NCBI RefSeq assembly: GCF_001437285.1
Contig: NZ_JQBF01000001.1
Span: forward strand, 62,001 to 126,000
Length of the DNA: 64,000 nt
From: Pediococcus pentosaceus
Lineage (GTDB): Bacteria; Bacillota; Bacilli; Lactobacillales; Lactobacillaceae
Direction: 5' to 3'
The translations under genes were made by a program, and so were the position numbers. This document shows, piece after piece, positions 63,941-64,000 of this stretch (within the stretch, counting starts at the first letter, position 1; each line of letters begins with the position of its first letter). The notes under the pieces were generated by a model. The model was not told where the DNA came from, did no database searches, and saw only the letters and a program-made list of their open reading frames with translations.

Positions 63941-64000
63941 CTTTTATATTTATCATGATTTTGATTATCCATTTAATTTGGTGGTTTTCACTAAGAAAAA

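Overview
The window comes from a low-GC Gram-positive of the order Lactobacillales, most likely a member of the Lactobacillaceae. This is an inference from gene content: a walRKHIJ-htrA cluster, many PTS permeases, CcpA-like cre sites, a Mn-type catalase, a DUF4767 surface protein, a YhgE/Pip giant, acetate kinase, and strong AGGAGG-type ribosome binding sites. The species cannot be fixed from the sequence. The piece reads as ordinary chromosome: there is no prophage, CRISPR array, rRNA or replication origin, and only one decayed insertion-sequence end.

Layout. 0-6.5 kb: the tail of a possible DUF3427 helicase, a short DUF454 protein, an S66 peptidase, an autoregulated padR-HAAS-DUF4097 envelope-stress-type operon whose HAAS gene carries an in-frame stop, acetate kinase and a succinate-semialdehyde-type dehydrogenase. 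6.6-10.2 kb: FMN riboswitch plus the complete ribD-ribE-ribBA-ribH operon. 10.3-16.4 kb: a GlcNAc/glucose PTS with NagR-like and cre-like sites, an orphan 115-residue protein, a MarR regulator facing a MacB-type ABC exporter, and mscL. 16.6-26.4 kb: zinc-ribbon protein, CPA1 antiporter, a LacI regulator divergent from a 94-residue orphan through twin operators, and the trehalose locus (treC, treR, treP, HAD phosphatase). 26.6-30.2 kb: MFS exporter, SDR protein, LysR regulator, NTF2-like protein, tRNA-Lys(CUU). 30.4-37.5 kb: walR-walK-walH-walI-walJ-htrA. 37.6-48.6 kb: frameshifted MFS exporter, a diguanylate cyclase/EAL pair, Mn-catalase cut by a late stop, LtrA, DUF2207, RlmA, DegV and a frameshifted DUF1836 gene. 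48.6-57.8 kb: ArsR-type regulator with an 1130-residue YhgE/Pip protein, DUF4767 protein, nitroreductase under a MerR/AdhR-type promoter, and a GntR-regulated beta-glucoside cluster. 58-63.9 kb: lplA-pdhABCD.

The genes fit a carbohydrate fermenter: trehalose, beta-glucosides and amino sugars enter through PTS permeases. Pyruvate can go through pyruvate dehydrogenase, whose lipoyl ligase gene heads the operon, to acetyl-CoA, and acetate kinase would yield ATP if a phosphotransacetylase is present elsewhere. Riboflavin synthesis is feedback-controlled by FMN. Cell-wall homeostasis is covered by WalRK and HtrA.

The most notable observations are four genes broken by single-base lesions (HAAS, MFS, Mn-catalase, DUF1836), a GGDEF/EAL pair in a family where c-di-GMP enzymes are uncommon, several strongly predicted but unassigned operators (PadR, MarR, LacI, ArsR, AdhR type), a tRNA T-arm mimic in the mscL leader, and the highly repetitive YhgE protein. 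I did not find clear evidence for an entirely new multi-gene system. The best candidates for undescribed biology are the LacI-controlled 94-residue orphan and the ArsR-YhgE pair.
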